The position numbers and the translations under genes are program-made. From the NCBI GenBank assembly GCA_005880175.1, contig VBJR01000322.1:1-20254 (forward strand): a stretch of DNA of 20,254 nt, in the 5' to 3' direction. Shown piece by piece: positions 7,687 to 14,652 of this stretch (its first letter is position 1; every line of letters starts with the position of its first letter). Under the pieces are notes generated by a model. The model ran no database searches. It was not told the DNA's origin and was given only the letters and a program-made list of their open reading frames with translations. This DNA comes from Chloroflexota bacterium. GTDB taxonomy: Bacteria; Chloroflexota; Dormibacteria; Dormibacterales; Dormibacteraceae.

Positions 7687-8498
7687 TCGAGGCGGCGTCC
7701 GACTTCTGTCTGCGGTGGCATGCGCGCCGGCACTCATGGCGCCACCGGTCCGAGGGCGGCTTCGACGCTCGCCGGTACGACGTCGCGCCGCTGGCGGAGT
7801 CGGCCGCACGCACCTTCGTCGAGATCAACCACTACGCGGCGAGCTACCCGGCCGCCCGCCTGCGCTTCGGGCTCTACGACGGGCCGTGGCTGGTCGGCGT
7901 CGCGGCGCTCGGGGTGCCCATGCAGCGGCGGGTGCTGACCGCGGTGTTCCCGGACCTGGAGCCGTACGCGGAGTCGCTCGAGCTGAGCCGCTTTGTTCTC
8001 GCGGAGTCGGTGCCGGCGAACGGAGAGAGTTGGTTCCTGGCCCGCTGCTGGGAGCTCGCGGTCCGTCAAGGCGTACGCGGTGTGGTCAGCTTCAGCGACC
8101 CGGTGCCGCGCCGCACCGCCACCGGCGATCTCGTCTTCCCCGGCCATGTCGGCACGATCTACCAGGCCAGCAACGCGGCGTACCTCGGCCGCACGACGCC
8201 GCGCCGCGTGCTGCTGCTGCCCGATGGCCGCGTGCTCAGCGAGCGCGCGTTGTCCAAGGTGCGCGGCGACGAGCAGGGCCACGCCTACGTCGAGCGGGAG
8301 CTCGTGCGCTTCGGCGCCCGGGCCCGGCGGCCAGGTGAGGCCGGCGCCGCGTGGCTGCGTGAGGCGTTGGCGGCGGCTGGCGTGCGGTCACTCGTGCACG
8401 GCGGCAACCATCGGTACGCGTTCCGGCTGGGGGCGCGGCGCCGGCTGGTGGCGGTGGGGCTTCCGGTGGCGGCGTACCCGAAGGCGGTCGCGGCGTGA
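7683..8498 (+). CDS. Mom-like DNA modification protein (GNAT-type fold)
   Basis: The 271-residue product matches a family found in actinobacterial plasmids and phages and related to phage Mu Mom. Mu Mom converts adenine in DNA to N6-carbamoylmethyladenine and blocks host restriction. Characteristic blocks are HYAASYPAARLRFGLYDG, VLTAVFPDLEPYAESLELSRFVL, ESVPANGESWFLARCWELA (GNAT-like core), VVSFSDPVPRR and HVGTIYQASNAAYLGR. A C-terminal NHRYAFRLGARRR ends the domain. The GTG start overlaps the preceding stop and its own stop overlaps the methyltransferase start, so the two are co-translated. The assignment to the Mom family is from remembered motif pattern, and the modification made here is unproven. 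Sequence specificity and co-substrate are unknown. Confidence 0.75.
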   Translation: MIEAASDFCLRWHARRHSWRHRSEGGFDARRYDVAPLAESAARTFVEINHYAASYPAARLRFGLYDGPWLVGVAALGVPMQRRVLTAVFPDLEPYAESLELSRFVLAESVPANGESWFLARCWELAVRQGVRGVVSFSDPVPRRTATGDLVFPGHVGTIYQASNAAYLGRTTPRRVLLLPDGRVLSERALSKVRGDEQGHAYVERELVRFGARARRPGEAGAAWLREALAAAGVRSLVHGGNHRYAFRLGARRRLVAVGLPVAAYPKAVAA

Positions 8499-9859
8499 AC
8501 GATTGGCAGGACGGTCCGGTGCGTGTTCTGGTCGGGGACTGCCGAGGGCGACTGCGCGATCTGCCGGACGCGAGCGTTGACGCACTCGTTACCGATCCGC
8601 CAGCCGGCATCTCGTTCATGGGTCGGAGCTGGGATCACGACCGCGGTGGCCGCGACGCCTGGGTGCGCACCTTTACCGCCACCTTCCGCGAGGTGCGCCG
8701 CGTCCTGAAGCCGGGCGCGCATGGCCTGGTCTGGGCGCTGCCGCGCACCTCGCACTGGACGGCGACTGCGCTGGAGGACGCCGGCTTCGAGGTCCGTGAC
8801 ATCGTGCATCACCACTTCGGCTCGGGGTTTCCGAAGAGCAAGAACCTGGATGGCGAGTGGGAGGGTTGGGGCACGGCACTGAAGCCGGCCACCGAGCACT
8901 GGATCCTCGTGCGCAAGCCGCTGTCGGAACCGAACGTGGCGGCCAACGTACAGGAGCACGGCACTGGGGCGCTGCACATCGACGGCTGCCGCATCCACAC
9001 GGCCGGCAGCGAGGCGAAGCCCTACACCGTCACTCGGCTCAAGCCCGGAGCCACGCTCAACGCGACTGGCGGCAACTGGCGGCCCGAGGAGGGCGACGTC
9101 AAGTACCACGGGGAGACCAGGGCCGGCCGTTGGCCGGCCAACCTCGTGCTCAGCCATGCCGAGGGCTGCCGGACGGTGGGGGCGCAGACCGTCCGGAGCG
9201 ACGGCCATTACGCGAACGGCCGCGGCCACGATGGCGCGATCGCGACCGGCCTGCGTGGCGCAGACGCCGGCGGGGACCGCTACACCGGCCGGGAAAGGGT
9301 CGAGGCATGGGAATGCGTCGCGGGCTGCCCGGTGGCCGAACTGGACCGACAGAGCGGGAGGCTGTCCAGCGGGTTCATGGCCGCCGGCACGGAGCGTGAG
9401 GGACTCGGGTACCGAGGCGGTCTCGGTACCCGAGTCCGGCACGACACGATCGGCGACACGGGCGGGGCGTCGAGGTTCTTCTATGTCGCCAAGGCGAGCG
9501 CAGCCGAGCGCGGCGCCGGGCTGCCACCAGGCGATCGGAACACGCACCCCACGGTCAAGTCGATCGCGCTCATGCGCTGGCTGTGCCTGCTCGTGACGCC
9601 GCCCGGCGGCGTCGTGCTGGACCCGTTCATGGGCAGCGGGACCACGGGCTGCGCCGCGGTCCTTGAGGGGCTCGGCTTCGTCGGCATCGAGCAGGACTCC
9701 GAGTCGGTCCGGACGGCGATTGCTCGGCTGGTTCACTGGAGCCGGCAGCCACGCCTCGATCTGCGGCCTGTCCGTAGTCACCACGAGATCGCCGGCTCCC
9801 GGCCAGGCGCGCCTGTAGCCGAGACGCTGCCGCTCTTCGACTTCGAGGACTCCGCCTGA
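8495..9859 (+). CDS. DNA methyltransferase, class beta (amino-methyltransferase)
   Basis: Catalytic motif IV comes first (VTDPPAGISFMG, D34-P35-P36-A37). The AdoMet-binding motif lies near the C-terminus (VLDPFMGSGTTGCAA, ~374-388, followed by FVGIEQD). This order marks a beta-class N6-adenine or N4-cytosine methyltransferase. The tetrapeptide is DPPA instead of the usual DPPY, a substitution I associate with a phage/plasmid subfamily that also has ALPRTSHWTATALEDAGFE and HHHFGSGFPKSKN, both present here. A long central insertion (~130-290) probably recognises the target. With no restriction nuclease beside it, this is an orphan enzyme, likely protective or cooperating with the Mom-like and DpdA-like neighbours. 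GTG start by GTGA overlap. A perfect 16-bp inverted repeat lies inside it. Confidence 0.88.
   Translation: MNDWQDGPVRVLVGDCRGRLRDLPDASVDALVTDPPAGISFMGRSWDHDRGGRDAWVRTFTATFREVRRVLKPGAHGLVWALPRTSHWTATALEDAGFEVRDIVHHHFGSGFPKSKNLDGEWEGWGTALKPATEHWILVRKPLSEPNVAANVQEHGTGALHIDGCRIHTAGSEAKPYTVTRLKPGATLNATGGNWRPEEGDVKYHGETRAGRWPANLVLSHAEGCRTVGAQTVRSDGHYANGRGHDGAIATGLRGADAGGDRYTGRERVEAWECVAGCPVAELDRQSGRLSSGFMAAGTEREGLGYRGGLGTRVRHDTIGDTGGASRFFYVAKASAAERGAGLPPGDRNTHPTVKSIALMRWLCLLVTPPGGVVLDPFMGSGTTGCAAVLEGLGFVGIEQDSESVRTAIARLVHWSRQPRLDLRPVRSHHEIAGSRPGAPVAETLPLFDFEDSA
9401..9437 (+). repeat. Perfect 16-bp inverted repeat inside the methyltransferase gene
   Basis: GGACTCGGGTACCGAG (9401-9416) is followed by a 5-nt loop (GCGGT) and its exact reverse complement (9422-9437). 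It contains two GGTACC sites. No T-run follows, so it is not a standard terminator. It falls in a glycine-rich coding segment (GLGYRGGLGTR). Confidence 0.85.
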
Positions 9860-10620
9860 AGTTCTACCTCGGCGCGCACCACCCTCACTGGCTGGAGCGC
9901 GCGCCGTTCCCACTCTTCGTCAGCCACCGCCGCCTCGCTGTCCGGCGCCGGCTGCCACGGGCCGCCACCGGCTGGGCGCTGGACTCGGGCGGCTTCACGG
10001 AGCTGCGGTTGTACGGCGGCTGGCGGACGACGGCGGCCGAGTACGTGGCCGCCGTCCGCCGCTACCGCGACGAGATCGGCAACCTGGAGTGGGCGGCGCC
10101 GATGGACTGGATGTGCGAGCCGTTCATGCTCGCGAAGACGGGGCTGACCGTCGCCGAGCACCAGCGGCGGACGGTCGCCAACTACCTGGAGCTGTGCAGC
10201 ATGGCGCCGGACCTGCCGTTCGTGCCCGTGCTGCAGGCCTGGAGCCGAGCCGACTATCTGCGCTGCCTCGACCTGTACCAGGAGTCGGGCATCGATCTCA
10301 CCGCGGAGCCGCTGGTCGGCGTCGGGTCGATCTGCCGCCGCCAGGCCACCGGCGAGATCGAGGCGATCGTGCACTCGCTCGCGTCGTTGGGGCTGCGGCT
10401 GCACGGGTTCGGCGTCAAGGCTGGCGGGCTCGTGCGCTACGCGGACTGCTTGGTGTCGGCCGACTCGCTGGCCTGGAGCTTCGAGGCGCGGCGGGCGGCG
10501 CCGCTGGCCGGCTGCACGCACGCCAACTGCGCGAACTGCCCGCGCTACGCGACGGCGTGGCGGGAGCGGACGCTGGGGCGGCTGGGTGCGGTGCAGCTGC
10601 ACCTGCAGGTGGCGGTGTAG
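9856..10620 (+). CDS. DpdA/TGT-like base-exchange enzyme (deazapurine DNA modification family), CTG start
   Basis: The TIM-barrel family related to queuine tRNA-guanine transglycosylase swaps guanine for a 7-deazaguanine. DpdA members act on DNA. Here: KFYLGAHHPHWL at the N-terminus, ALDSGGFTEL (catalytic-type Asp at ~43), APMDWMCEPFML, GVGSICRRQ, HGFGVKAGGLVRYAD and a terminal cysteine group CTHANCANCPRYA that could hold zinc. The frame has no ATG, GTG or TTG between the in-frame stop at 9775 and TTG 10009, which is past the DSGGF motif. The only sensible start is CTG 9856, overlapping the methyltransferase stop as CTGA and giving the expected MKFYLG-type N-terminus. 254 residues from that start. 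preQ0 synthesis genes are not in the window. DNA rather than tRNA as substrate is inferred from family and context. Confidence 0.75.
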   Translation: MKFYLGAHHPHWLERAPFPLFVSHRRLAVRRRLPRAATGWALDSGGFTELRLYGGWRTTAAEYVAAVRRYRDEIGNLEWAAPMDWMCEPFMLAKTGLTVAEHQRRTVANYLELCSMAPDLPFVPVLQAWSRADYLRCLDLYQESGIDLTAEPLVGVGSICRRQATGEIEAIVHSLASLGLRLHGFGVKAGGLVRYADCLVSADSLAWSFEARRAAPLAGCTHANCANCPRYATAWRERTLGRLGAVQLHLQVAV

Positions 10621-10634
10621 GTATTCGCATGCAC

Positions 10635-10675
10635 GAGTCAGTGGACTTTGCGACTTTCTGAGCCGTAGTCAGGTC
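10635..10675 (+). repeat. Left terminal inverted repeat of the IS-like element
   Basis: Contains GACTTTGCGACT (10644-10655) and continues inward with CTGAGCCGTAGTCAGG, imperfectly matching the right end read inward. Confidence 0.65.
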
Positions 10676-10755
10676 GTCGCAGATCGGCCCGACGCTGCCA
10701 AGGCTCTGGCGCGCCGTGGGTCGCGTCAGCATTTGCTGCACCGCGGTCCGAGTGC

Positions 10756-11604
10756 CTATGCTGCTCGCCGACGCAGGCTTCGCGAGCGCATGACGCCCAG
10801 GTGGTGGGCGGCGTGCCAGGCCAGGTCCGGCGCCTCGTCCATCCGAGCCCAGCAGGCTACCGCTGTGTTCGCCGTCGTGAGCTCTGCGAACAGCGTCAGC
10901 AGCTGAGGATCGGCCTCCGGGAAAGCTTCGTGGCAGCCGACGAAGCCAACGTCCGCCTCGATGGGCCCCACGCAGACCGTCTCCAGATCGATCCATCGGA
11001 CCGCGCCGCGCACGATCAGCCGGTTGTAGCTGTGCGGACTACCGTGGATTGGCTGGAGCCGCAACTCCAGCCGGCCCAGGTCGGCGCGGAGGCGATCGTG
11101 CTCCTCGACGAGGAAGTCCCGGTCGCGCTGCCGCAGGCGCCGCGAGTGGCCCCTCTCGAAGAGTGCTCGTGCGTCGGGAATACCCGCACGGAAGTCGGGC
11201 AGCGCGCCCGGGAACGACGGCAACGCGCGGTGGAGATCCCGCAGCGAGTCCGCGATCGCAGCGCACGGCACCCGGACATCGCGGTCCTGTTCGTAGTATC
11301 GCCAGAAGGTCATGGCCAGGTCGCCATGCCAGTGGACCTGGCTGGGCAGCTCCGGGCTGGGCTCGGCGACCGGTGCGCCGAGCGTGGCCAGGTGCGTGGC
11401 CACTGCCAGCTCGCGGCCGAGCGCCTCAGCGCCCTCCGACCGCCGCTCGTTCGCCGCAACCTTGGCCACGACCGGCGCCGGGTACAGGTGCACCACCGTG
11501 TTGTTGGAGTCCCAGAGCACGCGGGGCCGGCCGGTCGGGACGCCGTGACGGGCCGCCACTGCGACGGCTGCCGTCACCGCTCGCTCGCTGCGAAGCATGG
11601 ACAC
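10756..11604 (-). CDS. Aminoglycoside-phosphotransferase-fold kinase (APH family) with altered catalytic loop
   Basis: 282 residues. GTG at 11604 is chosen because GAGGAGG lies 9 nt upstream; ATG at 11598 would sit 15 nt away. The N-lobe has TVVHLYPAPVVAKVA with the ATP-site lysine (K48). The catalytic loop reads HGSPHSYN (187-194), where the family pattern is HGDxxxxN: the catalytic Asp is Ser. The metal-binding Asp is kept in RWIDLETVCVGPIEADV (D206). HWHGD at ~91-95 is a second, non-catalytic HGD-like string. The family phosphorylates antibiotics or small metabolites. With the base Asp missing, antibiotic inactivation cannot be assumed. The gene lies inside the IS-like element, divergent from the transposase, so it travels as cargo. 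Confidence 0.8.
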   Translation of the reverse strand: MSMLRSERAVTAAVAVAARHGVPTGRPRVLWDSNNTVVHLYPAPVVAKVAANERRSEGAEALGRELAVATHLATLGAPVAEPSPELPSQVHWHGDLAMTFWRYYEQDRDVRVPCAAIADSLRDLHRALPSFPGALPDFRAGIPDARALFERGHSRRLRQRDRDFLVEEHDRLRADLGRLELRLQPIHGSPHSYNRLIVRGAVRWIDLETVCVGPIEADVGFVGCHEAFPEADPQLLTLFAELTTANTAVACWARMDEAPDLAWHAAHHLGVMRSRSLRRRAA

Positions 11605-11903
11605 GCCTTCGAACCTCCTCTGGATGGAACGTGATCGGAGGCGGTGTCGCGAGACAGCGTACCAACTTATCGGGCCCTGCGGTCACAGTCTCTGCGTTGA
11701 GGCCGACCGAGCGGCAGGCATCTGCGCCAGTTGCTGATGCTCCAGGGGCCCTCGGGCCGAACATGAAGACGCCCTCTCGTGGCATCGTGTCGAGCTTGCA
11801 CACCCAAACACCGCCAGCAGGAGGGCTCGCCGATGGTACCGCATAGAACGCGTGACCGACAGCGCAGCTCGACGCTGCTTGCGGCCAGCGGAGATTCCTC
11901 TAC
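11605..11903. other. Divergent intergenic region between the kinase and transposase genes
   Basis: This 299-bp stretch must drive both divergent genes. I see the kinase Shine-Dalgarno (about 11611-11617 on the - strand) and a GGAGGG at 11819-11824 placed 9 nt before ATG 11833. That ATG is in a different frame from the transposase body. No convincing -35/-10 pair stands out on either strand. Confidence 0.4.
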
Positions 11904-13220
11904 TTGCCTGCACCCGCTTCCTGGCTCACGTTCCTGCACCTCTTCGCCGGCTGCTTCACCGCTCCGGGCCAGCTCCTGTTCGAGCAGCTCGTCACCGCCT
12001 GGGCGCTCTGCCCCGGCCGCCGCACCTTGACCCGGCTCTGGAGCGTCATCCCGCCCGAGCGACGTCGGCGCTACGGCGCCTACGCACGCTGGGTCCGGGA
12101 GGGCAGATGGTCGCCGGACGAGCTCTGGCGGCGCCTGGTCGTCCAGCTCGTCGAGCACTGGGCGCCGACGGGCCGGCTGGTCCTGCTGCTCGACGACACC
12201 CTGGTCAACAAGAGCGGGCGCAAGGTGGACGGCGCCGGCTTCTTCCACGACGCGGTCACCTCGACCGCGGTCGCCCACAAGGTGACGGCCTGGGGCCTCA
12301 ACGTGGTCGTCCTCGCCCTTCCCGTCCCCCCTCCCTGGGGTGGCGAGCCGCTGGCGTTGCCGGTGATGATCCGCCTGCACCGCAAGAGTAGGGAGGCGAC
12401 CGAGGAAGAGGAGGAACTCAGCCTGATCGAACTGGCGGCCTGGATGGTCTTCCAGCTCGTCGAGTGGCTGCCCAACCATCGCTTCCGGCTGGTCGCCGAC
12501 GGCGCCTACGCCTCCCTGCTCCGCTATGAGTTCCCGCGCACTGCCGTCATCACCCGCATCCGCCGCGACGCCGCCCTCTTCGACCTGGCTCCTCCGCGCA
12601 CCGGTCGCCGCGGTCGTCCCCGCACCAAGGGCCAGCGCCTGGCCACGCCGCTCGGCCTGGCCGCCGCTCTCACCGACGTCGACTGGACTACGGTCGAGGT
12701 CTGCGTTCGCGGCCAGATGGTCGAGCGCAAGCTCTGGTCGCGCGTGCTCCTGTGGTACGAGACCGCCCGCTCTCGCCCCCACCTGCTCGTCATCGTCCGT
12801 GACCCCTCCGGCCACCAGCACGACGACTACTTCATCACCTCCGACACCTCGATGACCGCCGCCGAGGTGGCCAGCCTCTACTCCGACCGCTGGGCCATCG
12901 AGGACGCCAACCGCAACTTGAAGCAGTACCTCGGCGTCCAGAACCCCCAGTCCTGGGTCGGGGACGGGCCCGAGCGCGTCGTCGCTCTCGCCGGCTGGCT
13001 TTACTCCGCCGCCTGGCACTGGTACCTCGTCGCCCACGCCGAGGACCCGACCTGGCCCGACCGACCTTGGTACCCAACCAAGCGCACGCCCTCGTTCGCC
13101 GACGCGTTGGCCGCCCTTCGCAGCGAAACCTGGTCGGCAATTCTCGGCGATCTCGTTCGCGACCTCGACTCCCCACAAATCGTGACCACGCTCATCTCCG
13201 TACTGGCCAGCGCCGCCTGA
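11904..13220 (+). CDS. IS701-like DDE transposase (DDE superfamily endonuclease)
   Basis: 438 residues with the ordered catalytic triad: D97/D98 in RLVLLLDDTLVNKSG, D199 in RLVADGAYAS, and E332 in YSDRWAIEDANRNLKQYLG, where WxIE(x)5-6K resembles the family's final motif. The N-terminal segment SWLTFLHLFAGCFTAPGQ and CPGRRTLTRLW match the IS701/DDE_5 type layout. It cuts and rejoins the element's ends. The only in-frame start is TTG 11904; the frame is closed by a stop at 11853. A well-placed ATG with GGAGGG at 11833 is one frame off, so the natural N-terminus may be reached by a frameshift or have been damaged. The stop lies about 12 nt from the right terminal repeat core. Confidence 0.9.
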   Translation: MPAPASWLTFLHLFAGCFTAPGQLLFEQLVTAWALCPGRRTLTRLWSVIPPERRRRYGAYARWVREGRWSPDELWRRLVVQLVEHWAPTGRLVLLLDDTLVNKSGRKVDGAGFFHDAVTSTAVAHKVTAWGLNVVVLALPVPPPWGGEPLALPVMIRLHRKSREATEEEEELSLIELAAWMVFQLVEWLPNHRFRLVADGAYASLLRYEFPRTAVITRIRRDAALFDLAPPRTGRRGRPRTKGQRLATPLGLAAALTDVDWTTVEVCVRGQMVERKLWSRVLLWYETARSRPHLLVIVRDPSGHQHDDYFITSDTSMTAAEVASLYSDRWAIEDANRNLKQYLGVQNPQSWVGDGPERVVALAGWLYSAAWHWYLVAHAEDPTWPDRPWYPTKRTPSFADALAALRSETWSAILGDLVRDLDSPQIVTTLISVLASAA

Positions 13221-13249
13221 TCAACGACAGGAGTCGCAAAGTCAACAGT
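13212..13249 (+). repeat. Right terminal inverted repeat of the IS-like element
   Basis: Contains AGTCGCAAAGTC (13232-13243), the exact complement of the left core. The matching extends inward over the transposase stop codon. Confidence 0.65.
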
Positions 13250-14097
13250 CATGCACTCTGAGGCAATGCCTGCTGTGGCATCGGGCTTGTCGGTTCGGTA
13301 GGTTGCTCATCGTTTGCGGCTGGTACCGACCACGATTCCAGCCAATGCCGTACGGACGATCCTCTCGACCGCGTGCTGCGCGTACTACATATGCGTTGCG
13401 AAATGGCTGAATCAGCCGATACGACCTTGCCATCTCGAACGGATGCCGCAAACAATGCGCGCGCCGACTCAGCTCTCGTCGTATGCAGGACTCTTGCGGT
13501 CGTCGGCAGTGTCGCCAGGAGATCAAGAAGATAGACCCATCTTTCGGATCGCGTTGCCTGCGCGAGACTAGCAAGGTGCTCTTCAAGGAACACTTCGCGC
13601 TCGTTGGCTGGAAGCAGCCTAGCCAAGAATTCGAGCAAGTATGCCGGTCTCCAAGGCTCTTGAAGGTTCTCCGCGAAGGCCAAAGCAAGATCACGAGCCC
13701 GGTGCAACGCTCGGTCTCGAGCACCGATGAGAGCGTCACGTCGAGGATCGCCGGCTAGCACTCGATCACGGGCCCCGCGACGCCCCGGTAGTTCATTGCA
13801 AGTGAAGGCGATGTTCAGAGCCATTTCTGCGTCTTGGACCACTTCGACGAAACTGAGCCAGATAGCCTGTGTGCCAGCAACATTCGTGTTGGGCTGCCGA
13901 ACTCGCGCGGACGGGTCGGCGTTGGTCAACTGTCGGCGCAATCGTAGTGCTAGATCGCACGCCCGTCGAAGGAATGGGTCGCCGACTCCGGGTGTGCAGT
14001 CCACCGCCATCGCCATGACTTGGGCTTCAGCCAGGGCGTCTATGAGCTCGACCACAAGAGCGCGATCGAGCGCGAGCAACGGGTTCCTCTTGCTCAT
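13249..14097 (-). CDS. Unrecognised helical-repeat-like protein coupled to a PadR-like regulator
   Basis: Start ATG 14097 overlaps the regulator's stop as ATGA, so the two genes form one operon. The 282-residue product is mainly helical and soluble. Paired helices such as RPAYLLEFLARLLPANEREVF and RSERWVYLLDLLATLP suggest HEAT/TPR-like packing, and the first 60 residues (ALDRALVVELIDALAEAQ) are also helical. The final ~55 residues are Ser/Pro/Gln-rich and look non-globular. Its TGA (13249-13251) lies exactly on the edge of the IS-like element, so the C-terminus may have been truncated by that insertion. The DNA is visibly less G/C-rich than the backbone, a sign of separate acquisition. I do not recognise a family; stress or defence roles would be guesses. 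Confidence 0.65.
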   Translation of the reverse strand: MSKRNPLLALDRALVVELIDALAEAQVMAMAVDCTPGVGDPFLRRACDLALRLRRQLTNADPSARVRQPNTNVAGTQAIWLSFVEVVQDAEMALNIAFTCNELPGRRGARDRVLAGDPRRDALIGARDRALHRARDLALAFAENLQEPWRPAYLLEFLARLLPANEREVFLEEHLASLAQATRSERWVYLLDLLATLPTTARVLHTTRAESARALFAASVRDGKVVSADSAISQRICSTRSTRSRGSSVRHWLESWSVPAANDEQPTEPTSPMPQQALPQSA

Positions 14098-14432
14098 TTG
14101 AACTCGGTCCTCCATGCCCACATGGCCGGCAACTTCCTGCGAATGCTCTCCTTTGCCCTTTGCTCCCCGAGGTCAGTGAAGCGGTAGAACCGCCGTCGAG
14201 GATGCCCTTGGCAATGTGCCGTGTACTCGTCTTCCCAGTACCAGGCGAGCCATCCTCCCGCGACAAGTCTGGTGAGAATCCTATTGACTGTTCCACTACC
14301 AAGTTGAGTTCGCCGGCACAGGTTCAGCATGTACCAGTCGGTACCTCCAGGCGGGTCACTTAGGAGTGCGTCTAGGAGTTGCATGGTCTGAAGGGTTATT
14401 CGCAGAGACTGCTTGGTGGACGTGCGTGGCAT
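14094..14432 (-). CDS. PadR-like winged-helix transcriptional regulator
   Basis: 112 residues. The DNA-binding core WYMLNLCRRTQLGSGTVNRI (helix-turn-helix), then LTRLVAGGWLAWYWEDE, then HPRRRFYRFTDLGEQRAKE, follows the PadR layout of SGTLYPLL-like recognition helix, E-containing wing and RRxYxLTxxG motif. PadR proteins are usually repressors of an adjacent gene and of themselves. A perfect 7-bp inverted repeat 29-47 nt upstream of the ATG is a plausible operator. The partner gene downstream is coupled by ATGA. The C-terminal dimerisation part is short, as in PadR subfamily 2. The ligand is unknown. Confidence 0.75.
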   Translation of the reverse strand: MPRTSTKQSLRITLQTMQLLDALLSDPPGGTDWYMLNLCRRTQLGSGTVNRILTRLVAGGWLAWYWEDEYTAHCQGHPRRRFYRFTDLGEQRAKESIRRKLPAMWAWRTEFK

Positions 14433-14460
14433 GTCCCCGAGGAATGTAGTCGCCGTGCCC

Positions 14461-14479
14461 GAAGGGAAGACATCCCTTC
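14461..14479. promoter_or_regulatory. Candidate operator: perfect 7-bp inverted repeat upstream of the PadR-like gene
   Basis: GAAGGGA (14461-14467), loop AGACA, TCCCTTC (14473-14479). It sits 29-47 nt before the divergent ATG, a typical position for autoregulation. Binding is inferred. Confidence 0.45.
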
Positions 14480-14595
14480 ACCTATGCCCACTTCGATGCA
14501 ATGTCGCCGTCCTAAACAGTTCTTAACCTAGGTCGCGGCCCGGCGTGGGCAGCCACTCGGTGAGGGACTGGTGCTTCCGATCCTCAAGCGCCGCT

Positions 14596-14652
14596 GGCTC
14601 GCCCCTCCTCGTGCCGGAGCGAGCCGGATGACCGACCCTCCGCCGGCTCGCT
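14596..14652. repeat. Nested inverted/direct repeats GGCTCGC - GCGAGCC - GGCTCGC
   Basis: AGCGAGCCGG (14618-14627) pairs perfectly with CCGGCTCGCT (14643-14652). Its core can alternatively pair with GGCTCGC at 14596-14602. Two mutually exclusive hairpins are possible, as in an attenuator, but no T-run or leader peptide was seen. Confidence 0.5.

Larger units (their letters stand above)
10635..13249 (+). mobile_element. IS701-like insertion element with a phosphotransferase passenger gene
   Basis: A 12-bp identical inverted core, GACTTTGCGACT at 10644-10655 and its complement at 13232-13243, lies in longer imperfect ends of roughly 35-40 bp (CTG..CGT..G..TCAGG recurs inward on both sides). 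Between them are only the - strand kinase gene and the + strand DDE transposase, divergently arranged; each ends about 100 and 12 nt from its terminal core. The 7-bp direct repeat CATGCAC abuts both ends (10628-10634, 13250-13256) and is a candidate target duplication. That length is not the YTAR 4-bp duplication usual for IS701, so exact ends and family remain provisional. Confidence 0.7.

Noticed and set aside
9401..9437. Rho-independent terminator
   Set aside because: The stem is strong but no U-run follows and the site lies within a coding frame that continues for another ~140 codons.
8285..9913. Long - strand frame opposite the Mom-like and methyltransferase genes
   Set aside because: No motif, no start signal, and it covers two recognised genes.
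11833..12030. ATG with a good ribosome-binding site leading into an 66-codon frame over the transposase start
   Set aside because: After the first ~20 codons it becomes Ser/Pro-rich antiframe sequence. It may reflect a lost or frameshifted transposase N-terminus but is not a separate gene.
10641..13247. IS701-type 4-bp YTAR target duplication at the element ends
   Set aside because: No CTAG, TTAA, CTAA or TTAG pair flanks the inverted repeats; only the 7-bp CATGCAC direct repeat was found.
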